DNA of 64,000 bases, from contig JAFAEO010000004.1 of assembly GCA_023423975.1 (NCBI GenBank), positions 186,001 to 250,000 of the forward strand, written 5' to 3'. Within the stretch, counting starts at the first letter, position 1; each line of letters opens with the position of its first letter. Shown piece by piece: positions 26,402 to 34,342 of the stretch. The position numbers and the translations under genes were made by a program. The notes under the pieces were generated by a model that did no database searches, was not told where the DNA came from, and worked only from the letters and a program-made list of their open reading frames with translations. Origin of the DNA: Pseudomonadota bacterium (GTDB lineage Bacteria > Pseudomonadota > Gammaproteobacteria > Burkholderiales > Burkholderiaceae_B).

Positions 26402-27792
26402 CGACCGCAAACACAGCACTACGTCTGGCTGTCGTTGGCCATACCAATACCGGCAAAACCTCGCTGTTGCGCACGCTCACGCACGATGCCGGCTTCGGGC
26501 AGGTCTCAGATGCTCCCGGCACGACCCGTCACGTGGAAGGCGCGCGCCTGCTGCTCAATGGCGTAGCGGCAGTCGAGCTGTACGACACCCCCGGCCTTGA
26601 AGACGGTATCGGTCTGCTCGATTATCTGGACCAGCTACAAACCCAAACCGGCAGCCGGCATGATGGCCCCGAAAGCATCGCGCGATTTCTTGACTCGCCC
26701 GAGAGCAAACGGCGGTTTGAGCAGGAAGCCCGCGTGCTCAAAAAACTCATCGCCTGTGATGCGGGGCTCTATGTTATTGACGTCAGGGACCCGGTGCTGG
26801 CCAAGCACAAGGATGAACTTGCCATCCTGGCCCGCTGCGGCAAGCCGCTAGTACCCGTTCTCAATTTCATCAACGATAGCCACGCGCGCAAGCAGGACTG
26901 GAAGGACACATTGGCACGCCTGGGCTTGCATGTCGTGATTGAATTTGACACCGTCGCGCCCGCGCTCGATGGCGAAGCGCAACTTTATCAGAAACTGGCG
27001 CTGGTACTGGATACGCACGCGACAACACTGCAGGCGTTGTCCGAAGACGTTGGCGTACAGCGCGAACGACGCCACAATGCGGCCTTTGCGCTGGTTGCCG
27101 ATATGCTGATCGACGTGGCCGCGCTGCGCCTGAGCAGCCAGACCGACGACGATAGCGTCAAAAGCAGCACCCAGCTCATGCAGGACAAAGTGCGACAACG
27201 CGAGCAGGCCGGTATCAAGGCATTGCTGTCGCACTACCGTTTCCGGCCCGAAGATTATCCCGGCCAGCCACTGCCGCTTGAAGGCGGGCGATGGAATATG
27301 GATCTGTTCAATCCGCAGGCCCTGCTGGACACGGGCATTCACGTGGGCAAAGGCTTTGCCGCCGGCGCCATGGCCGGTGCCGCAGTCGATGTCTTTACCG
27401 CAGGCCTGAGCCTGGGAACCGCCGCGCTGATTGGCGGTGTCCTGGGCAGCGTCTGGCAGGGCACCGACAAGCTGGGCAAACGGCTGTACGGGCGCCTGCA
27501 GGGCTTTCATGAGATTACCGTGGAAGACAGCATTCTGCGTCTGCTGGCCATTCGCGCACACCAGTTGATACGCGCGCTGGAGTTACGCGGCCATGCCGAT
27601 ATGGCGCCGGTGCAAATATCAACAGAAGCGGCTCAGGAAGAACTCAAGGAACAGGCCCTGCCTGAACAATTGCAAGAGGCGCGCAGCCATCCGGAATGGT
27701 CAAGACTGGGGGACCGATTTTCGCCCGGTTCGCGGCGTGACGTCGCAGTGGGGCAATTGGGCAGAACACTGGCCCGAATAGGCAGCCAGTAG
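26398..27792 (+). CDS. GTPase with C-terminal DUF3482 domain
   Basis: A 464-residue TRAFAC-class (Era/EngA-like) GTPase. G1 is GHTNTGKTS (residues 14-22), a conserved threonine follows in APGTTRHVEG, and G3 is ELYDTPGLED. At the G4 position I read VLNFINDSHARK, not the canonical NKxD, so guanine specificity may differ. The rest, from about residue 200, is DUF3482: RWNMDLFNPQALLDTGIHVG and a glycine/alanine-rich stretch GFAAGAMAGAAVDVFTAGLS that could insert into or lie on the membrane. Coupled by a four-base overlap to the DUF2868 membrane protein. Role unknown. Confidence 0.85.
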   Translation: MTTANTALRLAVVGHTNTGKTSLLRTLTHDAGFGQVSDAPGTTRHVEGARLLLNGVAAVELYDTPGLEDGIGLLDYLDQLQTQTGSRHDGPESIARFLDSPESKRRFEQEARVLKKLIACDAGLYVIDVRDPVLAKHKDELAILARCGKPLVPVLNFINDSHARKQDWKDTLARLGLHVVIEFDTVAPALDGEAQLYQKLALVLDTHATTLQALSEDVGVQRERRHNAAFALVADMLIDVAALRLSSQTDDDSVKSSTQLMQDKVRQREQAGIKALLSHYRFRPEDYPGQPLPLEGGRWNMDLFNPQALLDTGIHVGKGFAAGAMAGAAVDVFTAGLSLGTAALIGGVLGSVWQGTDKLGKRLYGRLQGFHEITVEDSILRLLAIRAHQLIRALELRGHADMAPVQISTEAAQEELKEQALPEQLQEARSHPEWSRLGDRFSPGSRRDVAVGQLGRTLARIGSQ

Positions 27793-28012
27793 CGGGCCTG
27801 CAGGCGGGCGAGCGCGATAAGCGAGCATGGCAAAAGCCGATGCAGGATGCCAGGAAGGCGTCCTTTACTTCCCCGCTCTTTATTTTCCACTCTTTAGTTT
27901 TGGGCTTTTGGCCGGTTTGGTCGGTGTGCTATTAGGCTTGTTTAAGGACGCGCCGCCAGAGTATTTTACGCAGCTTGGGTTCCAGGGGCCTATGCGCGTT
28001 GTCTTTGCCTGC

Positions 28013-28510
28013 TTACAACAGGACCGGCGCATCCGGCAGATGATTGCGTCCATCGTCGCCCGACAGCTGCCCGCCACATGATGTTTGCAATATCGCTTCG
28101 ATAGCGCCGATCGCCTGTAGCAGTCCCTGTTCGTATTGCCTGGCGGCAAAGCGCGTCTGCAATATCGTGCAAATCTCATCCCATTGCTGCGGATCCACGC
28201 CAATGCCGCGGTCGGCAACAATTTCGAATTTGTGTTTGTTCAGTGAAATATATAGCAGCAGACCAGTGCGCGTCGGTGTGTCCCATACTCTAAGGCGGCC
28301 AAATACTTCCAGCGCCCGGAGAGAGGTCTCCCGGCTGTGTCCTGGTGTGTCGTGCTCAATGGCCAGCACCAGTTCCCCGGCATGGCGCGCTTCACTCTTG
28401 CGTATTTCTTCAGTCAGCCGCTCCATCATGGCGTGTGTAAAAACGCGCCGCGACAGCCACCAGCCATCGAGCCCGTCCAGCCCCAGCCATTCCCATTTAT
28501 TACCAGCCAC
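28013..28510 (-). CDS. Second TPM-domain protein, GTG start
   Basis: About 165 residues. No ATG opens this gene; a GTG at 28510 is preceded by GGAGGAG with six bases spacing and overlaps the end of the upstream TPM gene by 11 bases. After a short WLSRRVF segment comes a TPM domain: MMERLTEEIRKSEARHAGEL, EVFGRLRVWDTPTRTGLLLY, ISLNKHKFEIVADRGIGVDP and a GLLQAIGAIEAIL end. There is no signal peptide, so it probably stays in the cytoplasm or associates with the membrane. It forms an operon with lemA and the first TPM gene. Function unknown. Confidence 0.75.
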   Translation of the reverse strand: MAGNKWEWLGLDGLDGWWLSRRVFTHAMMERLTEEIRKSEARHAGELVLAIEHDTPGHSRETSLRALEVFGRLRVWDTPTRTGLLLYISLNKHKFEIVADRGIGVDPQQWDEICTILQTRFAARQYEQGLLQAIGAIEAILQTSCGGQLSGDDGRNHLPDAPVLL

Positions 28511-29417
28511 CTGAAGCTCCTCCGCCGCCGCTGCTGCCGCCACCGCCGCCACCAAAACCACCGCCGAAGCCGCCGCCTCCGAAGCCGCCACCGCCACGTC
28601 CGGAACCAAAACCGCCACCCAGGCCACCCAACCCACCACCAAGAATGGTGCCGTTACGCCGTGCTCCGCGCACCGCGCCACGCGGGACAATTTTTCGGGC
28701 AATGCCGCTGATGACCAATGCCGCAATGGCGGCCAGCCCGGCGAATATAATATTGCCGGTAATTGCAAACAACATGACGCCGGCCGCTACTGCGCTGATC
28801 ACGGGTGGAAAAAATGCGATCAGAAAAAAACCGAACATCAGCATGGGGCCCAACGCACCAAACAGGCCTTCATCAAACTCGCCATCGCCGGCCTGCTTTT
28901 TTTCCGGCACAGGCAGCGCCTCGTTCTCGATCAGCGATACCAGAGCCGTGACACCTGCATTGACGCCCCCGGCATAATCATTGGTCTTAAAATGCGGTGC
29001 GACATAATCATTGATAATGCGCGAGGCCAGTGCATCCGGCACCGCCCCTTCCAGCCCGTAGCCAACCTCCAGTCGCATGCGCCTGTCATCCTTGGCGATC
29101 AGAAACAGGATACCGTCATCAACATTGGCGCGACCCACTTTCCATTGATCGAATACGCGGCGCGAATAACTCTCCACGGTATCGGGCTGCACGGTGGGGA
29201 CCATGAGCACAAATACCTGCGCCCCTTTCTTTTCTTCCAGCGCCTGCAGCTTGGCTTCAAGCGCCTCCTTCTGCCCCTGATCGAGCGTACCTGTGGTATC
29301 GGTCACTCTGGCAGTCAGTTGCGGGACCGGCACTTCCTGCTGTGCCATGGCCGGCGCAAAACCGGCCACCGCAACCAGCAGAATCAGGAGGCGAAACAGC
29401 GATTGCAAACGACACAT
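28500..29417 (-). CDS. TPM-domain (YgcG-like) membrane protein with glycine-rich tail
   Basis: About 305 residues from the ATG at 29417. It has a signal peptide (LLILLVAVAGFAPAMA), then a periplasmic TPM domain: LTARVTDTTGTLDQGQKEAL, GAQVFVLMVPTVQPD, RRVFDQWKVGRANVDDGILF, RRMRLEVGYGLEGAVPDA. Helices lie around residues 195-250, followed by a tail of some 50 residues that is nearly all Gly with Ser and Phe. This is the classic YgcG partner of LemA. The homologous Psb32/Rof proteins are linked to repair or stress, but the bacterial role is not settled. An earlier in-frame start at 29459 is less likely because the signal peptide begins at 29417. Confidence 0.88.
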   Translation of the reverse strand: MCRLQSLFRLLILLVAVAGFAPAMAQQEVPVPQLTARVTDTTGTLDQGQKEALEAKLQALEEKKGAQVFVLMVPTVQPDTVESYSRRVFDQWKVGRANVDDGILFLIAKDDRRMRLEVGYGLEGAVPDALASRIINDYVAPHFKTNDYAGGVNAGVTALVSLIENEALPVPEKKQAGDGEFDEGLFGALGPMLMFGFFLIAFFPPVISAVAAGVMLFAITGNIIFAGLAAIAALVISGIARKIVPRGAVRGARRNGTILGGGLGGLGGGFGSGRGGGGFGGGGFGGGFGGGGGGSSGGGGASGGW

Positions 29418-29458
29418 GACAATCGATCCGCAGGATTGAGAAGTGACAGACAGTAGCA

Positions 29459-30106
29459 TTACTGGGCGGGTGCGGGCTGAGCCGGTGCGGCATTACCCGC
29501 GGGCGCGCGGGCGCCCGTGTCAAATTTGACCTCGGGATTGCGCATGATTTCGTCCTGGTTATCGGTGCCGAAATTGGGTTTGACCTGATAGCCCATGATC
29601 TTAGCGGTGATCAGGGTCGGGAACTGGCGAATCAGCGTGTTATAGGCCTGAACGTCCTTGATGTAGCGGCCACGTGCGGTAGCGATCCGGTTTTCGGTCC
29701 CTTCCAGTTGCGCATTCAGGTCACGAAACAGGGCGTCGGCCTTCAGTTGCGGATAGTTTTCTGATACTGCGATCAGGCGGGACAGTGCGGAACCTAACTG
29801 GTTCTGGGCGGCCTGAAACTGTTGCAACTGTTCCTGCGAGGGAATCGTATCGGCAGAAATCTGCACGCTGCCCACTTTGGAGCGCGCCTCGGTGACCTGT
29901 GTGAGCACTTCGCGCTCATTGACCATATAAGCATTAACACTGGCGACAATTTTGGGGACCAGATCTGCACGACGTTGATACTGGTTAAGTGTCTCGGACC
30001 AGGCCGCCTTGACCTGCTCATCCAGTGTCTGGATCTGGTTATAGCCGCAACCGGACAAAAACACGGCCATCATCAATGCGCAGATCATTCCGAAAAATCG
30101 TTTCAT
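29459..30106 (-). CDS. LemA family lipoprotein
   Basis: A 215-residue protein with a lipobox LSGC, so Cys20 should be lipidated and the protein anchored in a membrane. The LemA pattern follows: LDEQVKAAWSETLNQYQRRA, DLVPKIVASVNAYM, EARSKVG, ENYPQLKADALFRDLNAQLE with GTENRIATARGRYIKDVQAY and YNTLIRQFPT. A helical bundle is expected. The last 15 residues are Ala/Pro-rich. It heads the lemA-TPM-TPM operon, transcribed leftward. LemA proteins often sit beside TPM proteins; their function is unclear. Confidence 0.92.
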   Translation of the reverse strand: MKRFFGMICALMMAVFLSGCGYNQIQTLDEQVKAAWSETLNQYQRRADLVPKIVASVNAYMVNEREVLTQVTEARSKVGSVQISADTIPSQEQLQQFQAAQNQLGSALSRLIAVSENYPQLKADALFRDLNAQLEGTENRIATARGRYIKDVQAYNTLIRQFPTLITAKIMGYQVKPNFGTDNQDEIMRNPEVKFDTGARAPAGNAAPAQPAPAQ

Positions 30107-30524
30107 GTTGGTAGCAACCCATAAGGTGGTGAATCGGAAAAAAACAATGCCCTAATCATAGCCGTTTTTTCTGCAGGCCGATGCAATTGACCCCCTACAA
30201 ACGCGTTGCAGAGTGTTAATTTCATCAAATTGAGGGTTTGCCGTGACATGCTGCCTACAAAAGGCGTTCCATTGCAACGCGCCGGCGGGCACTGCATCAG
30301 TCCCCTCACCGCACGGCAGTGACGGGCAGTGACCAAGGCAAACGAACGGCTGATTGATGGCTGATGCTTATCGGCCGATCGGGTCGCGCTCGTGGCTAAG
30401 GCGCGTCAAATAGCGCATGCAGTGGCAGTTGGCAGACTGCAGCCGCGGTCGACAGCGGGCCAGGTCCCTTAATTAACGCCAGAAGCTCTGCTCTTGTATG
30501 TTCAAACCGCACTTTTTATATACA
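30107..30524. other. Intergenic region between lemA and the Xre-RES operon
   Basis: About 420 bases with no convincing gene; should contain the leftward lemA promoter. I see no repeats or strong hairpins. The Xre operator and promoter follow directly. Confidence 0.5.
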
Positions 30525-30545
30525 ATTTGTGCAATTCGCACAAAT
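30525..30545. promoter_or_regulatory. Palindromic operator of the Xre-RES operon
   Basis: ATTTGTGC (30525-30532) and GCACAAAT (30538-30545) are perfect arms around AATTC. The left arm contains the -35 box, so bound protein would block RNA polymerase. The Xre antitoxin itself is the natural candidate for binding. Confidence 0.65.
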
Positions 30546-30555
30546 AGGCTATACT
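30527..30555 (+). promoter_or_regulatory. Promoter of the Xre-RES operon
   Basis: TTGTGC (30527-30532) and TATACT (30550-30555) with a 17-base spacer; transcription would start near 30562. The operator palindrome covers the -35 box and half the spacer. Confidence 0.6.
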
Positions 30556-30589
30556 TGCACTAACGTCTCATCCGATCGGAGGCTTAGCC

Positions 30590-30961
30590 ATGACTGCATT
30601 GCAACAACCCAAGCCTGTACCCGAAGCCGTTCTGGCCAAGGCCGTGCTGCGCGCGGCCGAACAACTTGGCCTGAAGCAGGCAGAGCTGGCCGCGGTACTG
30701 GGTATGCACCGCACCGCCATCAGCCGCCTTAAAACCACCTCATCGCTGGACCCTGACAGCAAACAAGGGGAACTGGCCTTGCTGCTGTTGCGTCTTGCCC
30801 GCGCCCTTTTTGCCCTCACGGGTGGCGATCAGGAATGGATCCGCCACTTCATGCGCACCCCAAACAAAATCACAGGCGGCATCCCTGCCGTCCAAATTGA
30901 AACCATCCAGGGAATGACCACGGTGCTGCAGTTTGTTGATGCCATCCGCGGCAAAGTGTAA
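30590..30961 (+). CDS. Xre/MbcA/ParS-type antitoxin
   Basis: A 123-residue protein with an N-terminal Xre-like helix-turn-helix (KAVLRAAEQLGLKQAELAAV, GMHRTAISRLKTT) and a C-terminal toxin-binding domain of the MbcA/ParS/Xre (DUF2384) type: GELALLLLRLARALFALTGG, then EWIRHFMRTPNKITGGIPAV and a TVLQFVDAIRGKV end. It would bind and neutralise the RES toxin encoded next and repress the operon. GGAGG precedes the ATG. The stop overlaps the toxin start (TAATG), the arrangement expected for stoichiometric production. Confidence 0.92.
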   Translation: MTALQQPKPVPEAVLAKAVLRAAEQLGLKQAELAAVLGMHRTAISRLKTTSSLDPDSKQGELALLLLRLARALFALTGGDQEWIRHFMRTPNKITGGIPAVQIETIQGMTTVLQFVDAIRGKV

Positions 30962-31707
30962 TGATCTGGCAAGCCTGCAACGGTCCCGACCATATCCGGC
31001 CTATTGACGGCAAACTTTACCGGCTTGTGGAAAGCCAGGAACAGATTGCCACGCTGGGCTATGTAGACACGCTGGACGAACAGGCCCTGCTGGAACAAAT
31101 GCTGGATCAGGCCAAGCCCGTTTCGCAACCAGACTGCGAGCTCCTGCATTATTTGCTCAAAACGCCGTTCCGCTATCCGCCGCTCAAATGGGGGTCGCGC
31201 TTCGGCCGCGTGCACGAACGCAGCCTGTTCTACGGGGGCAAAAGTATCGGCGCGGTGCTGGCCGAAAGCGCTTTCTATCGTTTCGTATTCTGGCACTCAA
31301 TGGATGGCATGCCGATCAAGGACAGGATCCGCAGCGAACATACACTTTTTTCTGTGCGCTATGGCACAGAAAAAGGAATACAGCTTCAGGAACCGCCGTT
31401 TGATCAGTACCAGGCCGAACTGGCTGATCCGGTCAATTACCGGACGGCCCAGCAAGCAGGCAGCGCCATGCGCGAGGCCAACGTCGAAGCCTTCGAATAC
31501 TGCTCGGCCCGCGATCCGGAAGAAGGGCTATGTGTTGCCCTGTTTTCCCCAGTAGCATTCAAGCAAAAAAAACCACAGGAAACCAACCAGTGGTTTGGTG
31601 AAGTCACCGCAGACCAGGTATCGTTCACCCAGTTGCGCTCGGGCAAAGTCATGCGCTACGGCATCGGCCTTTTTCTGGTCAACGGGGTGCTGCCCATGCC
31701 GGCCTGA
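30961..31707 (+). CDS. RES-domain toxin (NAD-depleting type)
   Basis: A 248-residue RES-domain protein. Typical features are LYRLVESQEQIATLG near the start, GSRFGRVHERSLFYGGKSIG and AVLAESAFYRFVFW (arginine, tyrosine and glutamate positions used by RES enzymes), and YCSARDPEEGLCVALFSPVAF with QLRSGKVMRYG near the end. Characterised Xre-RES toxins degrade NAD+ or ADP-ribosylate a target; which applies here is not decided by sequence. The start codon overlaps the antitoxin stop. At 248 residues it is longer than many RES toxins (about 150-230), with an N-terminal extension of 60-70 residues. Confidence 0.88.
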   Translation: MIWQACNGPDHIRPIDGKLYRLVESQEQIATLGYVDTLDEQALLEQMLDQAKPVSQPDCELLHYLLKTPFRYPPLKWGSRFGRVHERSLFYGGKSIGAVLAESAFYRFVFWHSMDGMPIKDRIRSEHTLFSVRYGTEKGIQLQEPPFDQYQAELADPVNYRTAQQAGSAMREANVEAFEYCSARDPEEGLCVALFSPVAFKQKKPQETNQWFGEVTADQVSFTQLRSGKVMRYGIGLFLVNGVLPMPA

Positions 31708-31750
31708 TGTCCCCGTTAACCGCCATTATTTAGCATAACTGGCTGCTTCC

Positions 31751-31774
31751 TATTGGTGAGTCTACATACCAATA
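31751..31774. other. Inverted repeat after the RES toxin gene
   Basis: TATTGGT (31751-31757) and ACCAATA (31768-31774) are exact reverse complements separated by ten bases. There is no T-run, so it may be an operator for the downstream nhaA or a hairpin at the end of the toxin transcript. Confidence 0.4.
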
Positions 31775-31974
31775 AGGCCATATGCCGGCAAGCCTATAAG
31801 ATGATAAAGCGATATATCGGTAATGAACCCAGGTACCATCCATCCGCCTGCGCGCAAGTCAAAAAAACCGGGCTGGCCTTGCCTCAATTAACTTACAAAA
31901 AGCTGAATTTATGTTAGCCTTTTAAATCCCGCCTCATTTTCACAGCCCGTCATTTAACCGCCATACTCAGTAGA

Positions 31975-33132
31975 ATGAAACGATATATTCCCAAAAAAGT
32001 TGTCCATTTTTTCAATAGCGAACCAGCCTCTGGCATCATCCTGATGGTTGCCGCAATACTGGGAATCTGGCTTGCCAACTCCGGCATGGCCGAGTCCTAT
32101 TTTTCGACCCTGTCGAGCTATGTCGCAGGCCTGTCGATTCTGCACTGGATCAATGACGGACTGATGGCCGTGTTCTTTCTCTATGTGGGCCTGGAGGTCA
32201 AGCGGGAATTGCTGACTGGAGAATTATCCAGCAACCAGAAGCGACTGCTGCCCTGCATGGCCGCTATTGCAGGTGTGGTTGCTCCGGCCCTGATCTACCT
32301 TGCCTTCAACTATCACGATCCACAACAAGTCCGCGGTTGGGCGGTGCCGGCGGCAACCGATATCGCCTTTGCGCTCGGCGTACTGGCACTGCTTGGTTCC
32401 CGCGTCCCTACCTCGCTGAAGGTCTTTCTGACGGCGCTGGCCATAATTGATGATCTGATCGCCATTGTGGTTATCGCCCTGTTTTACACGGCACAAATAC
32501 AAAGCCTGTACCTTGCGCTGGCTGCAGTGACCCTTATCGCGCTGATACTGCTGAACCGCAGCAATGTCGTACGCAGTCTGCCTTACGTCATCCTGGGCGT
32601 GTTCATGTGGTGGTTCGTGCTCAAGTCGGGCATCCACGCCACGCTGGCCGGTGTCGCGCTGGCGTTGACACTGCCCATGTCTGGCAAGAACCAGGATGAG
32701 AACACTAGTCCGCTGCTCAAATGGGAACACGGCTTGTCGCCGTGGGTAGCCTTTTTAATCGTGCCGATTTTCGGTTTTGCCAATGCCGGGGTTTCGTTCG
32801 CGGGACTTTCCTGGAGCCAGCTGGGGCACCCGGTGGTGCTGGGCATCGCGGCAGGCCTGTTCCTGGGCAAGCAACTGGGCATTTTCGGACTAGTCTGGGT
32901 GATGGTCAAATTGGGTTTGGCAAATAAACCGGAACGAGCCAGCTGGCCGCAGATTTACGGCGTAGCCATGCTGTGCGGTATCGGTTTTACCATGAGCCTG
33001 TTCATCGGCGCTCTGGCGTTTACTGACCCGGCGGTGCAGGATCTGGCCAAGATCGGCGTATTCGCCGGCTCGGTGCTTGCGGCAGTGCTTGGGTATATGA
33101 TTCTGTTTTTCAGCGCGAAACAAAAACCTTAG
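31975..33132 (+). CDS. nhaA: Na+/H+ antiporter NhaA
   Basis: A 385-residue inner membrane antiporter (E. coli 388) with 12 helices. It expels Na+ or Li+ in exchange for two protons and keeps pH and sodium in balance. The key acidic residues are present: Asp129 in PAATDIAFALG and the pair Asp159-Asp160 in ALAIIDDLIAIV, equivalent to E. coli Asp133, 163 and 164. LGKQLGIF carries the conserved lysine of helix 10. Pre-start bases lack a strong ribosome site. Inverted repeats upstream (31751-31774 and CGATATATCG at 31810-31819) could be regulatory; no nhaR is nearby. Confidence 0.97.
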   Translation: MKRYIPKKVVHFFNSEPASGIILMVAAILGIWLANSGMAESYFSTLSSYVAGLSILHWINDGLMAVFFLYVGLEVKRELLTGELSSNQKRLLPCMAAIAGVVAPALIYLAFNYHDPQQVRGWAVPAATDIAFALGVLALLGSRVPTSLKVFLTALAIIDDLIAIVVIALFYTAQIQSLYLALAAVTLIALILLNRSNVVRSLPYVILGVFMWWFVLKSGIHATLAGVALALTLPMSGKNQDENTSPLLKWEHGLSPWVAFLIVPIFGFANAGVSFAGLSWSQLGHPVVLGIAAGLFLGKQLGIFGLVWVMVKLGLANKPERASWPQIYGVAMLCGIGFTMSLFIGALAFTDPAVQDLAKIGVFAGSVLAAVLGYMILFFSAKQKP

Positions 33133-33210
33133 CGGGTCACAACGCCCGATTTCCCGTATTATCGGTATAACCATTATTTGATTACTGTCAGTTATACGGG
33201 AGACCAGCCA

Positions 33211-34215
33211 ATGCCCTTCGCCTTGCCCATTCGTCGTCGCTTTCTTCTATTGCTTGCCTGCTGCGCTGCAGGCGCTGCAGGCATGCCAGCGTATGCCCAG
33301 GACACCACCACAACGCTGCCAGATCCAATGACAATCGTGGTAGGCTATGCACCGGGCGGGGCTGCCGATACCACAGCGCGCACGTTCGCAGAACAGCTGC
33401 GCAAAGACGGCGCAGGCACCGTGATTGTGGAAAACAAACCGGGCGCGTCGGGACGCATTGGCCTCAAACACGTGCTGAATGCAAAACCGGATGGTAAAAC
33501 GGTCTATCTGGTTCCCTCGCCGCTACTAACGATTTTTCCGCTAACGTATAAAAACCCGGGATATGACATAGAAAAAGACCTGCGTGCGGTCGCCACGCTC
33601 GTCAACATCCCCACGGCCATCGTGACTGGTGCATCGCAGCCCTTCAATGACATGAAAGGCTTTGTCCAATGGGCTCAAAAGAACCCGAAGGCGGGTGCCA
33701 GCTTGGGCGTTGCCACACTGGGCAGTTCCGGCCACCTGGGCATTCTGGCACTCAATGAAAGTCAAAGCACAAAGATCGAACCGGTTGCCTATCGCGGTGC
33801 CTCGCCCATGCTGGTTGATGTTTCCAGCGGCGTTGTGCCTATCGGCTGGGATGCCGTGGCCAGCATGATGCCTTTGTATAGCGCCGGAAAAATCAAGTTT
33901 CTGGGCGTAAGCGGTACGCAAAAGCTCGAAGCACTGCCTGACGTGGCAACGCTGGCAGAACAGGGGTTTCCTGAATTTAAGGCAGCAACCAGTTTTTACG
34001 GCATCGTCGTGCCTGCCGCCACGCCCGACGATACAGTCAAGGCCCTGGAAACCGCCTTCATAAAAGCAGCCAGCGCGACTGGCCTGAAACAGCAACTTGC
34101 CACGCGGGGTCTGATCACCTGGCCGCAGGATGCAGCGCAAACCTCAAAACGGATACGTGAAGAGCTTGAAACCTGGCGCCCGGTGGTCCAGCGCACCGGC
34201 ATCAGCATGGAATAG
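33211..34215 (+). CDS. Bug-family (tripartite tricarboxylate type) substrate-binding protein
   Basis: A 334-residue precursor of the Bug family of periplasmic receptors. Signal peptide RRRFLLLLACCAAGAAG with cleavage after AYAQ. Mature motifs: PMTIVVGYAPGGAADTTARTF, VIVENKPGASGRIGLKHVLN, KPDGKTVYLV, SLGVATLGSSGHLGILAL, and FLGVSGTQKLEALPDVATLA. Bug proteins bind carboxylates, amino acids or nicotinate. No TctA/TctB membrane genes adjoin, as is common for the many orphan Bug receptors of this group. GGGAG precedes the ATG at 33211. It converges with an amidase gene. Confidence 0.92.
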   Translation: MPFALPIRRRFLLLLACCAAGAAGMPAYAQDTTTTLPDPMTIVVGYAPGGAADTTARTFAEQLRKDGAGTVIVENKPGASGRIGLKHVLNAKPDGKTVYLVPSPLLTIFPLTYKNPGYDIEKDLRAVATLVNIPTAIVTGASQPFNDMKGFVQWAQKNPKAGASLGVATLGSSGHLGILALNESQSTKIEPVAYRGASPMLVDVSSGVVPIGWDAVASMMPLYSAGKIKFLGVSGTQKLEALPDVATLAEQGFPEFKAATSFYGIVVPAATPDDTVKALETAFIKAASATGLKQQLATRGLITWPQDAAQTSKRIREELETWRPVVQRTGISME

Positions 34216-34342
34216 GAACACATCACCACGGCCGAACACAGCCAACAGCGCCTGATAACACCAGGGACGACTATATTGAGCGGGCGTGTCCGCCACGACC
34301 TACGATCGCGATTGGCGGTCAATTACTGTGGCAAAACCGCGC

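Noticed and set aside
28500..28650. Dense repeated triplets resembling a repeat array or CRISPR
   Set aside because: They encode the glycine-rich tail of the TPM protein; there are no spacers or regular repeat length.
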